Shown here in pieces: positions 1-8,505 of a stretch of 37,221 nt of DNA. The translations under genes and the position numbers were made by a program. The notes below the pieces were generated by a model. It made no database searches. It saw nothing but the letters and a program-made list of their open reading frames with translations, and was not told the origin of the DNA. The number at the start of each line of letters is the position of its first letter. The first letter of the stretch is position 1. The stretch lies in the NCBI GenBank assembly GCA_937129385.1, contig CAKZNC010000022.1:1-37221 (forward strand), in the 5' to 3' direction. This DNA comes from an uncultured Bacteroidota bacterium. Lineage in GTDB: Bacteria > Bacteroidota > Bacteroidia > Bacteroidales > GCA-2748055.

Positions 1-16
1 CAGGGGGTGAGGGTTT

Positions 17-72
17 GTCGGTGATCCGGGTTGGGGGGAGAGTCAAGACCAGGAAAACCACAATCCCGTCCT
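17..72. repeat. Direct repeat, left copy (pairs with 1756-1812)
   Basis: Bases 31-72 are identical to 1771-1812 (42 bp). The match extends left to about base 17 with one indel and one mismatch. The two copies bracket an AT-rich 1.7 kb segment with an IS remnant and one secreted-protein gene. The core (bases 44-57) also occurs inverted just downstream of the tRNA-Val gene (1916-1929), so the repeat may derive from a tRNA 3' trailer. It could be a recombination or attachment scar, or a dispersed repeat family. Confidence 0.75.
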
Positions 73-191
73 GGTGTGGAAAAACCAGCCTTACTGACCA
101 CCCCCATTATACCATTAAAAAAAATTACCTTTTTCGCATCATCAGATGTTAAATACAATTTAATTTTTTCGTCAATAATTTTCTTTCTTTT

Positions 192-300
192 TCACCTCAT
201 AGGTTCACCTTCGAATTCAATGCGATGAGATTGATGTATTGATCTATCCAGTATGGCATCCGCGACGGTTTTTTCATCTATTAGCTCAAGAAAAGTTCTC
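192..300 (-). pseudogene. Remnant of IS21-family istB (C-terminal tail only)
   Basis: The minus strand encodes a short run containing DEKTVADAILDR, then HQSHRIEFEGEPMR and a stop. This closely matches the conserved C-terminus of the IS21 helper ATPase IstB (typically ...ADAILDR..H.SHRIEL.GESMRK). The upstream part of the ATPase, with Walker A and B motifs, is absent, and no istA is present. Immediately upstream in this frame the sequence no longer resembles IstB, so this is a decayed insertion sequence end. The exact 5' border of the homology cannot be placed by eye. Confidence 0.6.
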
Positions 301-671
301 TGTTGATTTTTGAAAAACTGGGGGGCAAACGATCCCGGCTTCCAATGGTCAGGTTCAATCGGCGTAAGGTGGTCAGATTGTCCGTTTTTTCCACTTTTTG
401 CCACATCATCTCCTGGAACTCGAATAGGTAATCAATCATTGATTTCTTTTTTGATCTTCCTTCCAGGATTCTCCTTCTAAGGTAAAATCCATATTCTACA
501 GGAATAAACCACTCAGTTATATACTTGGGCAAATTGATAATCAAACTTTTTCAATTCCAGAACGTTCAACTATGGAAGGAATTCAAAAATCATGTGAAGT
601 TTCACAAACCTTTGGAAACGAAAAAGAAAGGCCATATGCCGGTATATTATTCTATCCAATCCTGTCAGGGA
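301..671. other. AT-rich non-coding stretch, no convincing gene
   Basis: About 370 bases with no recognisable gene. A minus-strand open frame of 87 codons crosses 281-544 but overlaps the istB remnant in another frame and resembles nothing known to me. A short inverted repeat (GTGAA..TTCAC) lies near 594-605. The stretch probably holds degraded mobile-element DNA and the leader of the gene at 720. Confidence 0.4.
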
Positions 672-679
672 TATATTTG
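672..679 (+). promoter_or_regulatory. Bacteroidota-type -7 element for the gene at 720
   Basis: TATATTTG matches the Bacteroidota -7 consensus TAnnTTTG. It lies about 40 bases before the ATG at 720. No clear -33 TTTG is seen at the usual spacing. Confidence 0.4.
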
Positions 680-719
680 TAGTAACCACTAAAAATTTTC
701 AAAATTAGAAAGTAACATT

Positions 720-1625
720 ATGAAAAAAATTTACCTCTTCTGCCTGATAGTTATTTCTTTCAATATCTATGCCCAGACACCCAGTAAGATGAATTATCAG
801 GCTGTAATTAGGAAATCTGCCAATGAGCTTATTACAAACTCATCTATTGGCATGAAAATTAGCATCCTACAAGATAGTGCCTCTGGTACTGTGGTCTATT
901 CAGAAAGTCATAATCCAGTTACAAACCAAAATGGATTGATAAGTTTAGAAATTGGTGGAGGCACCGTTTTGTCTGGAGATATTTCTGGTATTGATTGGTC
1001 AGATAATATTTATTTTATTAAGACTGAAACCGATACAGATGGAGGCACGAATTATAATTTAATTAACACGAGTCAGTTGCTGAGTGTTCCATATGCCATG
1101 CACGCTAAAACGGCATCTACTGTAACTAAACCTGTATTATTAGAACCTTATATTTTAGGAAATTCGACTTATGAGGATAATGCCAGTTTCTATTATAATG
1201 ACAAATTGGGGTGGCAAGGGGCTAATGAAGCCTGTAAGGATGCTTATCCTGATGAGAAATATGCAAGAGCTTTTACAATGGAACAGATAACAGAAGCATT
1301 AACTTTAGGCAATTATTCTGATAATCAGAACTATAATGATGTCCCTTTCTGGGTTATAACCTCCTCTGTGACTAATGGGACTGCTTTTGATGGTTCTGGA
1401 TTCAATAATGCGGCTAATCTATCTGATGGCCTTAGTAGTGTATCAACATTTACCATACAAGGAAACATAATATTCAACTATAATTTAGAATCGACCAATG
1501 ATCCAGATCATTATAATTTTGGTCCTTTGGAAAGGTTTTTCAATGTTGAACAGAATATTAGATCTCTGAGCAGCACTAATTTGCCATGTCTTTGTGCTAC
1601 CTATAAACCTGCAGAGGACAATTAA
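720..1625 (+). CDS. Secreted protein of unknown function (Bacteroidota exported family)
   Basis: 301 residues with a signal peptide (MKKIYLFCLIVISFNIYAQ, cleavage near residue 19). Residues ~20-135 (PSKMNYQAVIRKS ... FIKTETD ... TSQLLSVPYAMHAKTA) follow a pattern I recognise as an N-terminal module common in exported Bacteroidota proteins, usually joined to variable C-terminal domains. The C-terminal ~165 residues are rich in Asn, Tyr and Ser and are not recognised; no T9SS C-terminal signal is evident. Codon usage is much more AT-rich than in genes to the right, and the gene lies between two direct repeats beside an IS remnant, so recent acquisition is likely. The function is unknown; cell-surface or extracellular location is inferred from the signal peptide. 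Confidence 0.75.
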   Translation: MKKIYLFCLIVISFNIYAQTPSKMNYQAVIRKSANELITNSSIGMKISILQDSASGTVVYSESHNPVTNQNGLISLEIGGGTVLSGDISGIDWSDNIYFIKTETDTDGGTNYNLINTSQLLSVPYAMHAKTASTVTKPVLLEPYILGNSTYEDNASFYYNDKLGWQGANEACKDAYPDEKYARAFTMEQITEALTLGNYSDNQNYNDVPFWVITSSVTNGTAFDGSGFNNAANLSDGLSSVSTFTIQGNIIFNYNLESTNDPDHYNFGPLERFFNVEQNIRSLSSTNLPCLCATYKPAEDN

Positions 1626-1755
1626 TCCGAATATTGACAAGATTAAAGATCTTCTAATATTAAATCCTGGTACCTGGTAGAAATGTAAAAAGACCATGCA
1701 GGGCAGAGTGAGTGGCAGTGTGAAAGCAAGCTTTTAATTGGATTACCTCCCTGCG

Positions 1756-1812
1756 GTCGGTAGATCCAGGTTGGGGGGAGAGTCAAGACCAGGAAAACCA
1801 CAATCCCGTCCT
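1756..1812. repeat. Direct repeat, right copy (pairs with 17-72)
   Basis: Bases 1771-1812 are identical to 31-72. The right copy runs into a hairpin plus T-run and then the tRNA-Val terminator region. Bases 1784-1797 (CAAGACCAGGAAAA) are the exact inverse complement of 1916-1929, just beyond the tRNA 3' end. Confidence 0.75.
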
Positions 1813-1834
1813 TGCAGGCCGGGATCGGTTTTTT
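1803..1834 (+). terminator. Probable rho-independent terminator
   Basis: ATCCCG (1803-1808) pairs with CGGGAT (1820-1825). The loop can form an extra CCT/AGG stem. A run of six T follows at 1829-1834. It would stop plus-strand transcription from the gene at 720 before the oppositely oriented tRNA. Confidence 0.5.
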
Positions 1835-1885
1835 AATTGCCCCCTGTCCTTACAAAAGCAAGCTTTTGACGTCCGCGGGGCCATT

Positions 1886-1919
1886 AAAAAACCCAATTCG
1901 CTGCCGCGAATTGGGTTTT
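1886..1919 (-). terminator. Terminator of tRNA-Val
   Basis: On the minus strand a near-perfect palindrome (ACCCAATTCG at 1891-1900 pairing with CGAATTGGGT at 1907-1916) is followed by a T-run (complement of 1886-1890). It begins about 10 bases after the tRNA 3' end. Confidence 0.75.
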
Positions 1920-1929
1920 CCTGGTCTTG

Positions 1930-2004
1930 TGGGAACTGCTGGATTCGAACCAGCGACCCCCTGCTTGTAAGGCAGGTGCTCTGAACCAACTGAGCTAAGC
2001 TCCC
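1930..2004 (-). tRNA. tRNA-Val, anticodon UAC
   Basis: The minus strand folds into a full cloverleaf: acceptor GGGAGCT with AGTTCCC (one G-T pair), D-stem GCTC/GAGC, anticodon stem CCTGC/GCAGG with loop CTTACAA (anticodon TAC), T-stem GCTGG/CCAGC with TTCGAAT, discriminator A. That gives 75 bases. CCA is not encoded; the trailer reads CAAG. The gene stands alone, with its own terminator. Confidence 0.95.
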
Positions 2005-2263
2005 AAAATGTGATTTTAACGTTGCCCTGGTGATTGACCTGTTTGAGACATCCTCCCAAAGCGGATGCAAATATAAGTGGTTTTTTTTATATATAAAAGA
2101 AGAAAATCGGGAGTTTTTTTATTGGGCTTGCATATCGTTCCCGATCCCCTGTTTTTGCCGATGAGTTGTAGGGGATGACTGATTTTTATCCCCCATTTTG
2201 TACATCGGCATACATCTGAAACAGATTTTTCTATCTTTAACGCCATCCACTATTACTGAAAAC

Positions 2264-4225
2264 ATGAGGAACCCCGGCAAGACCATCATCCTGTCAGTAT
2301 TGATTCTTCTTTCAAGCGCACTCAAAGGGCAAACCATCCTTGACAATGCATCGTTCAGGAAATTGTCTGACCACGAAAAAGTTGATACTCTCTCTTCATT
2401 GTGCTGGCAATTGAGGGAAAAAGAGACAGACCTCGCCATCTCTTACGCCGAATATGCCATGGACCTTGCGCGTGAAAACGATCTTAAAATGGAACTGGGA
2501 AGATTGTACAATTACCTCGGTGTGATCTACCAGCACTACAAACACCAGGTACGCAAGGCCATTCCATTGTACAACGAAGGTCTTCTTCTGAGCCTGAAGG
2601 TCAAGGACTCCATCGAGATCGCCTACGTTTATAACAACCTTGGTGATGCCTTTTACAATATAGGGAATGTTCCCCTGGCACAGGAATATGCTGAAAAATC
2701 GATGGAGATGTTCCGCCATCTGAACAACAACCGGGGTATTGCATACAGCTTCATTAACCTGGGATCCGTGAACCGGATGAAACAGGAATACCGTGAGGCT
2801 CTCGATTATTTCATGGATGCCATTGACATTAGAAAAACCTTTGGGGATTCTGTGGGCATTGCCTCGGCCTCCCTTGAGATAGCAGAGACATTTTCCCTGA
2901 TGGGGAAAACCGATACGGCCATGGCATGGTATCGCATTTCGCTTGAAAAACACAGGGAGCTGGAAAACAAGAACTACATCGCCTACTCGCTGAATGGTAT
3001 GGGACATCTCTACCTGGAGCAGGGATTGTATGATTCTGCCTACCGCTATTTCCAGCGGGCATTGGATTACAGCTCGCAGAGGACCAACATGAGGGGGATC
3101 ATCAGTAACCGGGAAGGACTGGCACTTGTATACCTTCATACCGGAAAGGAAAAAGAGGGAGAAAAATTGCTGGAGAAGGCACTGCAGACTGCAAAAAGAT
3201 CACAAAACAGTCAGAATATTCTGTCGGTCTACAAAACGCGTGCTGAATTCTACCTTCAGATGGAGAATTTCCGAAAAGCGAGCCTCAACTATCAGAATTT
3301 CATTTTCATCTATGATTCCCTGTATAATGAGATGCAGTTCCGGACCATGGAGGAGATCAAAACGCGTTTCGGGATGACGGAACAGATCAACAGGATCAAT
3401 GAAGACCTGGAAACCAGGCAGCGTGAAGAGGTCTACCTGTTTATCTTCATTGTACTGCTATTATTGGTCACTGTCACCCTGGTGATGCGTTACCGGACCA
3501 GGGTAAGATTATCCCGGAAACTTGAAGAAAGCAACCAGGCCAAGGACAAAATTTTCTCAGTCATCTCCCACGACCTGTTGAACCCTTTCAATGTATTGAT
3601 CGGGTTCAGCAGTATCCTTCAAAAAAATCTAAAGGAGAAGAAATACAGCCAGGCCATCACGTACAGCCAGCACATACACAAGACTGCCACAGATACATAC
3701 AACCTGCTCACAAACCTGCTCAACTGGGCAAGGGCACAACGCGAAAAGATCACAGCCTCGCCTGTTCCATATAACATTACTGACCAGCTGCAGGAGGTAA
3801 AAGAGATGAATGCCAAACAGGCAGAACTAAAAGACATCTCCATCACAATCAGCGTGGAGGAGCAAATTATGGTGCATGCCGACAAGGACATGACCAAAAC
3901 CGTTCTGATCAACCTCACCTCGAATGCAGTCAAATTTTCAGAAAAAGGTGGCAAAGTATTCCTGTCAGCCGTCGTCAGCAACAACATGGCCAGGATTTTG
4001 GTCGAAGATCAGGGAACAGGTATTCCTTCAACGGATCTTGAAGATATATTCTCCAATCTGAGCAACAAGAGTACGGATGGCACGGATGGTGAAAAGGGAA
4101 CCGGTCTCGGTCTGATGGTGTGCAAGGAATTTGTTGAACTCAACAACGGTAAGATCAACGTCGCATCAAAAGAGGGTGAGGGTTCTGTGTTCAGCTTTAC
4201 CCTTCCTCTTCACAGTGGTAACTGA
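2264..4225 (+). CDS. TPR-containing sensor histidine kinase
   Basis: Predicted two-component sensor kinase of 653 residues. The chosen ATG gives a signal peptide (to about ...SSALKGQ); the longer open frame would need a TTG start. Tetratricopeptide repeats fill the periplasmic part to about residue 350 (recurring YNNLGDAFYNIGN, ALDYFMDAI-type units). One membrane helix (~389-410) leads to a HisKA domain with the phospho-acceptor His ~436 in SVISHDLLNPF. An HATPase_c domain follows, with an N-box (LINLTSNAVKFS), a G1-like box (EDQGTGIP) and a G2 box (GTGLGLMVCKEF). No response regulator is fused or adjacent, so its partner must be encoded elsewhere. The TPR region presumably senses a protein or envelope cue; the signal is unknown. 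Confidence 0.9.
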   Translation: MRNPGKTIILSVLILLSSALKGQTILDNASFRKLSDHEKVDTLSSLCWQLREKETDLAISYAEYAMDLARENDLKMELGRLYNYLGVIYQHYKHQVRKAIPLYNEGLLLSLKVKDSIEIAYVYNNLGDAFYNIGNVPLAQEYAEKSMEMFRHLNNNRGIAYSFINLGSVNRMKQEYREALDYFMDAIDIRKTFGDSVGIASASLEIAETFSLMGKTDTAMAWYRISLEKHRELENKNYIAYSLNGMGHLYLEQGLYDSAYRYFQRALDYSSQRTNMRGIISNREGLALVYLHTGKEKEGEKLLEKALQTAKRSQNSQNILSVYKTRAEFYLQMENFRKASLNYQNFIFIYDSLYNEMQFRTMEEIKTRFGMTEQINRINEDLETRQREEVYLFIFIVLLLLVTVTLVMRYRTRVRLSRKLEESNQAKDKIFSVISHDLLNPFNVLIGFSSILQKNLKEKKYSQAITYSQHIHKTATDTYNLLTNLLNWARAQREKITASPVPYNITDQLQEVKEMNAKQAELKDISITISVEEQIMVHADKDMTKTVLINLTSNAVKFSEKGGKVFLSAVVSNNMARILVEDQGTGIPSTDLEDIFSNLSNKSTDGTDGEKGTGLGLMVCKEFVELNNGKINVASKEGEGSVFSFTLPLHSGN

Positions 4226-4280
4226 CTGTATCGGGTATTGGCAGACAAAATCTTACCGACATGCCAATAGCCGGCCATGT

Positions 4281-4857
4281 TTATTCAGTATGCCTGACAA
4301 GTAGATCCTCGATCCGCTCTTCGACGGTGGGAAATGCAGGCAACGGCTCAGCTGGTACAGTTTCATACCAGAATGTCGCACTGCTCCAGTCATCCTGTCT
4401 TTCGTACAAAGGGGACTCGCCTTTGCTCCCAAGGTCCCAGTTGTAACCGATCTGCTAGATCGTTACCCGGCACTCCTCCTGCCAGTAGATCCGGTCGGGC
4501 AGGTACCACCATCGCCCGGAGTGCGATCGGGTTGTCCTTGAATCCGCCTGTCATCCAGATATGCCTGATGGTCCCTGAACCTTCCACCTCACAAAGTGTC
4601 ACCGTCTCCCCCGGTTCAACAAGTTTTGCAGGAAATCCTTTTCTGCCCACACCCAGGTTGCTGGCAGTTTTACCTCCCTCGCCGGGTTCACCAGTCGGAT
4701 TTTCAAATGAGGCAGATCGCGATTCAATGCCGGTACCAAGATCATAAAGCAGGTCTGTTGAGGTCGACTGATCATTCACACAAGAGGAAATGATCACAGA
4801 AAACAGCAGGATCGAAACATACATGATCCCGCGAACCAAAGTCTTTTTTGCTTTCAT
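4281..4857 (-). pseudogene. Broken DUF2961 / GH172-family lipoprotein gene
   Basis: The start is intact: a lipoprotein signal (VIISSC, Cys ~26) and the N-terminal DUF2961 pattern (SRSASFENPTGEPGEGGK, then EPGETVTLCEVEGSGTIRHIWMT). After ...ALRAMVVP the frame is lost. One base over, the C-terminal family signature appears (DRIYWQEECRVTI-stop-QIGYNWDLGS, then DWSSATFWYETVPAEPLP), ending in TAA at 4281-4283. The ATC TAG CAG codons suggest a CAG-to-TAG change in the usual VTIQQIG motif. The central ~200 residues of the domain are missing. So the gene carries a large internal deletion, a frameshift and a nonsense codon. An intact member would be an exported glycoside hydrolase (GH172 enzymes act on fructofuranose or arabinofuranose glycans). 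Confidence 0.8.
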
Positions 4858-4935
4858 ATGCCGGAGATTTTTTTCATAAGTTACTTAAAAAAAAGAAACT
4901 TCGTACCTTACCCGTCACAACCAAACCCGTAAAAA

Positions 4936-6621
4936 ATGAAAAACCTACCTGGGATCAACCGCTGTATCACAGCATGTATCATACTTTTTTTCATGAGTGG
5001 CTGCAGTCAGCCAGAGCAGGAATCGAGGACCGAACTACGCGTTGACTCCACCTATTTTGCCATGAACCCGATGGATATTGATTTCGACACTTATGAGATG
5101 GAGATGATCAACAATGCCCTGGGAGAATATATTGAATCATACCGGCAGTACCGTGAGATCCATATTCCAAACAGCGTCATGCCAGCCCTGCACTTTGACC
5201 CGCTTCCCCGCGGATTCGTGGTCCCACCAGAATCTGGTCCAGTCCAGTGGAAGATTCCAGGCGGGATCGCAAAGCCGACCTCCGGAATCGACCTGGGCTT
5301 CATGTCCATTCCTCAACTTGCAGGTCTCCTGAGGGAGGGTGAGGTCAGTTCCGTGGAACTTACAAAATTTTACCTGGACAGACTAAAAAAGCATGACCCG
5401 CAACTGCACTGCGTCATCAGCCTCACGGAGGAATATGCGCTGGCCTATGCCGCAAAGATGGATGCTGAATTTGCCGCGGGAAAAGACCGCGGGATCCTCC
5501 ATGGCATTCCCTACGGGATCAAGGATCTGTTTGCATTTCCCAAATACAAAACCACCTGGGGTGCCGGTGCATTCAGTGACCAGCAGCTGGATGTGAAGGC
5601 AGGAGTGATCACCAAACTTGAAGATGCAGGTGCCGTCCTCATCGCCAAACTGACCCTGGGTGCCCTCGCAATGGGGGATGTATGGTACGCCGACACAACG
5701 AGGAACCCATGGAACCTAAAGCAAGGCTCCAGCGGGAGCTCTGCAGGATCAGCTGCTGCAACGGCTGCAGGACTCGTTCCGTTTGCCATTGGCACTGAAA
5801 CATACGGGTCCATCGTTTCACCATCAACACGTTGTGGCGTAACAGGATTAAGACCCACATACGGTCGGGTAACCAGGTCGGGCGCCATGGCACTCAGCTG
5901 GAGCATGGACAAGGCAGGACCGATCTGCCGAAGCGCAAAGGATTGTGCCATCGTATTTGATGCCATCCGCGGTGCAGATCCCGATGACCCAACCCTCATT
6001 GAATCAGGTTTTGATTACAAGGAAATTGACCTGTCTGACCTTCGGATTGGCTATTTCAGACGTGCTTTCGAATCAGACTACCTTTTCAGGAAACAGGACA
6101 GGCAGACATTAAGGGAACTCAGGAAACTGGGAGCACAACTGATCCCGGTGGACCTTGAGACAGATCTCCCGGTAGATGCCATGACCCAGTTGCTGATGGC
6201 CGAGGCTGCCGCTGCCTTTGATGAGCTCACACGGAGCAACCGGGACACCCTCCTGGTAAGGCAGGGCGAGTACGCCTGGCCGGCCCTGTTCCGCGCAGCG
6301 CGCTTTATGCCCGCGGTGGAATACATCCAGGCCAACAGGTTGCGGACCATGCTGATCGAAGATTACCACAGGATATTTAAGAACTTCGATGTGATCGTGA
6401 CCCCATCCTTTGGCGGGACACAGTTGCCGGCAACAAATATGACAGGCCATCCGGTGGTGGTCGTCCCCAATGGCGTCATGGAGGAGGGGGCAAGGACCAC
6501 CATCTCCTTCCTCGGCAACCTGTTCGATGAGGCCACCATTCTTGCCGTGGCAGCGAAATACCAGGAAGCAACAGGTTACGATGATGAGCGACCCCCGCTT
6601 TTCAGCACGGAGCAGGAGTAA
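4936..6621 (+). CDS. Amidase-signature family lipoprotein
   Basis: 561 residues; predicted envelope amidase. The N-terminus has a lipoprotein signal with lipobox FMSGC (Cys ~22), then a ~115-residue leader region. The amidase-signature domain starts near residue 125 (SIPQLAGLLREGEVSSVELTKFYLDR). The Ser-cisSer-Lys triad is visible: Lys ~196 in GIPYGIKDLF, the cis-Ser in GSSGSSAGS (~265-266), and the nucleophile Ser ~292 in ETYGSIVSPS. It resembles GatA, but lipidation and the absence of gatB/gatC nearby argue against tRNA amidotransferase; amide or peptide-amide hydrolysis in the periplasm is inferred. The substrate is unknown. It is transcribed away from the broken GH172 gene. Confidence 0.88.
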   Translation: MKNLPGINRCITACIILFFMSGCSQPEQESRTELRVDSTYFAMNPMDIDFDTYEMEMINNALGEYIESYRQYREIHIPNSVMPALHFDPLPRGFVVPPESGPVQWKIPGGIAKPTSGIDLGFMSIPQLAGLLREGEVSSVELTKFYLDRLKKHDPQLHCVISLTEEYALAYAAKMDAEFAAGKDRGILHGIPYGIKDLFAFPKYKTTWGAGAFSDQQLDVKAGVITKLEDAGAVLIAKLTLGALAMGDVWYADTTRNPWNLKQGSSGSSAGSAAATAAGLVPFAIGTETYGSIVSPSTRCGVTGLRPTYGRVTRSGAMALSWSMDKAGPICRSAKDCAIVFDAIRGADPDDPTLIESGFDYKEIDLSDLRIGYFRRAFESDYLFRKQDRQTLRELRKLGAQLIPVDLETDLPVDAMTQLLMAEAAAAFDELTRSNRDTLLVRQGEYAWPALFRAARFMPAVEYIQANRLRTMLIEDYHRIFKNFDVIVTPSFGGTQLPATNMTGHPVVVVPNGVMEEGARTTISFLGNLFDEATILAVAAKYQEATGYDDERPPLFSTEQE

Positions 6622-6713
6622 TCGCAGTCCAGGCAGACTGTCCGACAACAAGCATGGAGCACGAACGAAAAACTGTGGCAGTGTTTTTGCACTTCTGTAT
6701 AAAAAAGAGTGCC

Positions 6714-7058
6714 ATGACAAAAAGATATTTTCTGCTGGTGATCGCAACTGCCTTTACGCTGGCGGTGAACGGACAAAAGGTTTTTGTTGTTGATTACGCT
6801 TCACAGGCCGATGTGAAGGTTTTCACCGTGAAATATGAATCGCAGGCCGACCTGACGGTGTACCTGGTGGATTACGCGTCACAGGTGGATCAGGACGGGA
6901 AATGGTATTTTGTGGAATATGCTTCGCAGGCCGATAAAAAAATCTATTTCGTGGAGTATGAATCGCAGGCCGACCTGAAGATTTATTACGTGGAATATGC
7001 TTCACAGGCCGAATGGAAGAATCCCAATAAAAAGCACCTGATGGCAAGTCAGAATTGA
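6714..7058 (+). CDS. Small secreted repeat protein, DUF6150-like
   Basis: 114 residues. The ATG at 6714 is chosen because it places a signal peptide (MTKRYFLLVIATAFTLAVNGQ) at the N-terminus; an ATG 60 bases upstream would spoil it. The mature part is six near-tandem ~12-residue units (VFVVDYASQADVK, VFTVKYESQADLT, VYLVDYASQVD, WYFVEYASQADKK, IYFVEYESQADLK, IYYVEYASQAEWK). This matches a Bacteroidota family I recall as DUF6150, of unknown function. Alternating hydrophobic and polar residues with conserved YxSQAD turns suggest a stacked beta structure such as a small solenoid. It starts 92 bases after the amidase gene on the same strand. Confidence 0.8.
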   Translation: MTKRYFLLVIATAFTLAVNGQKVFVVDYASQADVKVFTVKYESQADLTVYLVDYASQVDQDGKWYFVEYASQADKKIYFVEYESQADLKIYYVEYASQAEWKNPNKKHLMASQN

Positions 7059-7212
7059 GAGACAACTTGATTCATCAACGACCTCTCGTGAACACCTGTG
7101 ATGGAAGAATCGGGAGACCATCCGTTCATGCTACAATTATTCGCAGGTAATTAAGGGCAATTGCCTGATCTGTCGATTCGAAGGACCAGGAAAAGGTCAC
7201 CGGTGAGATCCG

Positions 7213-7641
7213 TTATTTCCTGGACAGCAGGTGGTCGATGCTGATTCTGCCTGAACCGTAAACCATCAGGGCGAATAGCATCAGGAAATAATACAATGGA
7301 ATCTCTATTCCATTGTCTCCTGCTGCGAATCCATTACCGATATGTACCGTAAAGATGGCCACCAGCATGACGATCATCATCGGCACAGCAATGATCCTTG
7401 TTCCCAGCCCGAGGGCAACCAAAATCACACCAAGCGCTTCCGTAAGCATTGCAAGCAGGGCGAGGATAAATGGCGCTGGATACCCCATACTTCCAAACCA
7501 GTCTGCGGTTCCCTGTAGTCCTTTCAGTTTCATCATTGCCGGTTCCAGGAATCCATAGGCAAGAATGAGCCTGAAAAAGAGCAATGGAACATCCTTCAAA
7601 CCGGTAACACGGCGAATAAAATTATTGTATATTGATCTCAT
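7213..7641 (-). CDS. hvfD: DoxX-family membrane protein (HvfD-like)
   Basis: 142 residues with four hydrophobic helices (about 17-33, 55-78, 81-103 and 114-131), the typical length and layout of DoxX proteins. Near the N-terminus it has the RLILAYGFLEPAMMKLKG segment seen in many DoxX members. It is the last gene of the hvf-like set, 108 bases after hvfC. DoxX proteins (HvfD/GigD) recur at the end of MNIO-DUF2063 precursor operons; their role is unproven, with quinone-linked or transport functions suggested. The symbol reflects position and family. Confidence 0.85.
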   Translation of the reverse strand: MRSIYNNFIRRVTGLKDVPLLFFRLILAYGFLEPAMMKLKGLQGTADWFGSMGYPAPFILALLAMLTEALGVILVALGLGTRIIAVPMMIVMLVAIFTVHIGNGFAAGDNGIEIPLYYFLMLFALMVYGSGRISIDHLLSRK

Positions 7642-7749
7642 TTTTAAATACTTAATGCTGTCAAATCATTGGTTTCAAATTCTCTTTACCGGCGCCCGGC
7701 CGGTTGTCCGGGTGCAGCAAATGTTCCCTGGGTTGCCGGAGACTGAAAT

Positions 7750-8505
7750 TCAACTTACTGCAAAACCGAGGACCATCTTCTTTTCCATGAGGTTGCCCAT
7801 AAAATCCCGCAGGTAATCATCCAGGTATTTCTCACTTTCAATGGAGGCGATACTGGCGATCTCTCCCTTGAATTCATTAAGTGGAATCCCCTCTTCGTTG
7901 ACTTTCATCAGAATAAAAGCATGAAGAACCGAAAGGTCGATGAACCGCACTCGTCCTGTTTCCGGCTCACGATAAAGGAGCACATAATACTCTCCCCGGT
8001 GGGATTCAATATCAACCAGGCTCTGCTTATGCACCGGAAATTCAAGTTGCAGTACTTCGTGCTCGGGATTCAATATCAACGGATCAACCAGGGAATCTCC
8101 CTCTTCGTTATACGGCAATACATCACGGTCCGGCATTGTATGCACTTCGATCTCCGCCCATTCGAACCAGAGCAGATCATTCAGCCATGCTCTCTTAAGC
8201 TTCGTTGCCGTGTTTTTTGAATAATGGTACTCGTAAAACTCATGTGGAAGTTTCCATATCTGCGTCGACCTCGGTGCGTGGTTAGAAAAGAAATCATTCA
8301 CGAGCTCATCCCACAGGACGGTTCCAAGAGCGGATGAGGCGATGGGATATGCCTGATCCATCGAATTCTTCACGACGTTATAAACGAGCCTGCGGTAGTG
8401 TTTTATTCTTCCTTCGGTAACACCTGGGAGACTTACCTCCCTGCCCGTCTTGCAATAGTCACCCAGGCGGTGCTGGATGTCACGCGTTTCCTTGTGCAGC
8501 TTCAT
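7750..8505 (-). CDS. hvfC: DUF2063-family protein, MNIO partner (HvfC-like)
   Basis: 251 residues. The N-terminal ~95 residues match the DUF2063/HvfC-BufC 'putative DNA-binding' domain pattern (RIKHYRRLVYNVVKNSMDQAYPIASSALG..WDELVNDFFSNHAPRS..IWKLPHEFYEY). The rest is a mixed alpha/beta domain typical of the family's C-terminal half. It overlaps hvfB by 26 bases, so translation is probably coupled. In characterised systems (MbnC, HvfC, TglB-like partners) the protein binds the leader of the precursor and presents it to the MNIO enzyme; direct DNA binding is not established. No signal peptide: cytoplasmic. Confidence 0.88.
   Translation of the reverse strand: MKLHKETRDIQHRLGDYCKTGREVSLPGVTEGRIKHYRRLVYNVVKNSMDQAYPIASSALGTVLWDELVNDFFSNHAPRSTQIWKLPHEFYEYHYSKNTATKLKRAWLNDLLWFEWAEIEVHTMPDRDVLPYNEEGDSLVDPLILNPEHEVLQLEFPVHKQSLVDIESHRGEYYVLLYREPETGRVRFIDLSVLHAFILMKVNEEGIPLNEFKGEIASIASIESEKYLDDYLRDFMGNLMEKKMVLGFAVS

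Noticed and set aside
281-544. 87-codon minus-strand open frame
   Set aside because: It overlaps the istB remnant in another frame, matches no family I know and has no signal or motif; probably chance in degraded DNA.
1783-2246. Several open frames across the tRNA-Val gene and its flanks
   Set aside because: They read through the tRNA and terminator and show no protein-like pattern.
4936-6621. gatA (Glu-tRNA(Gln) amidotransferase subunit A)
   Set aside because: The protein has a lipoprotein signal and a long extra leader, and no gatB or gatC is adjacent; a periplasmic amidase fits better.
7642-7749. GC-rich inverted sequence between hvfC and hvfD as a terminator
   Set aside because: Short stems can be drawn but there is no T-run on the transcribed strand and no single clear fold.
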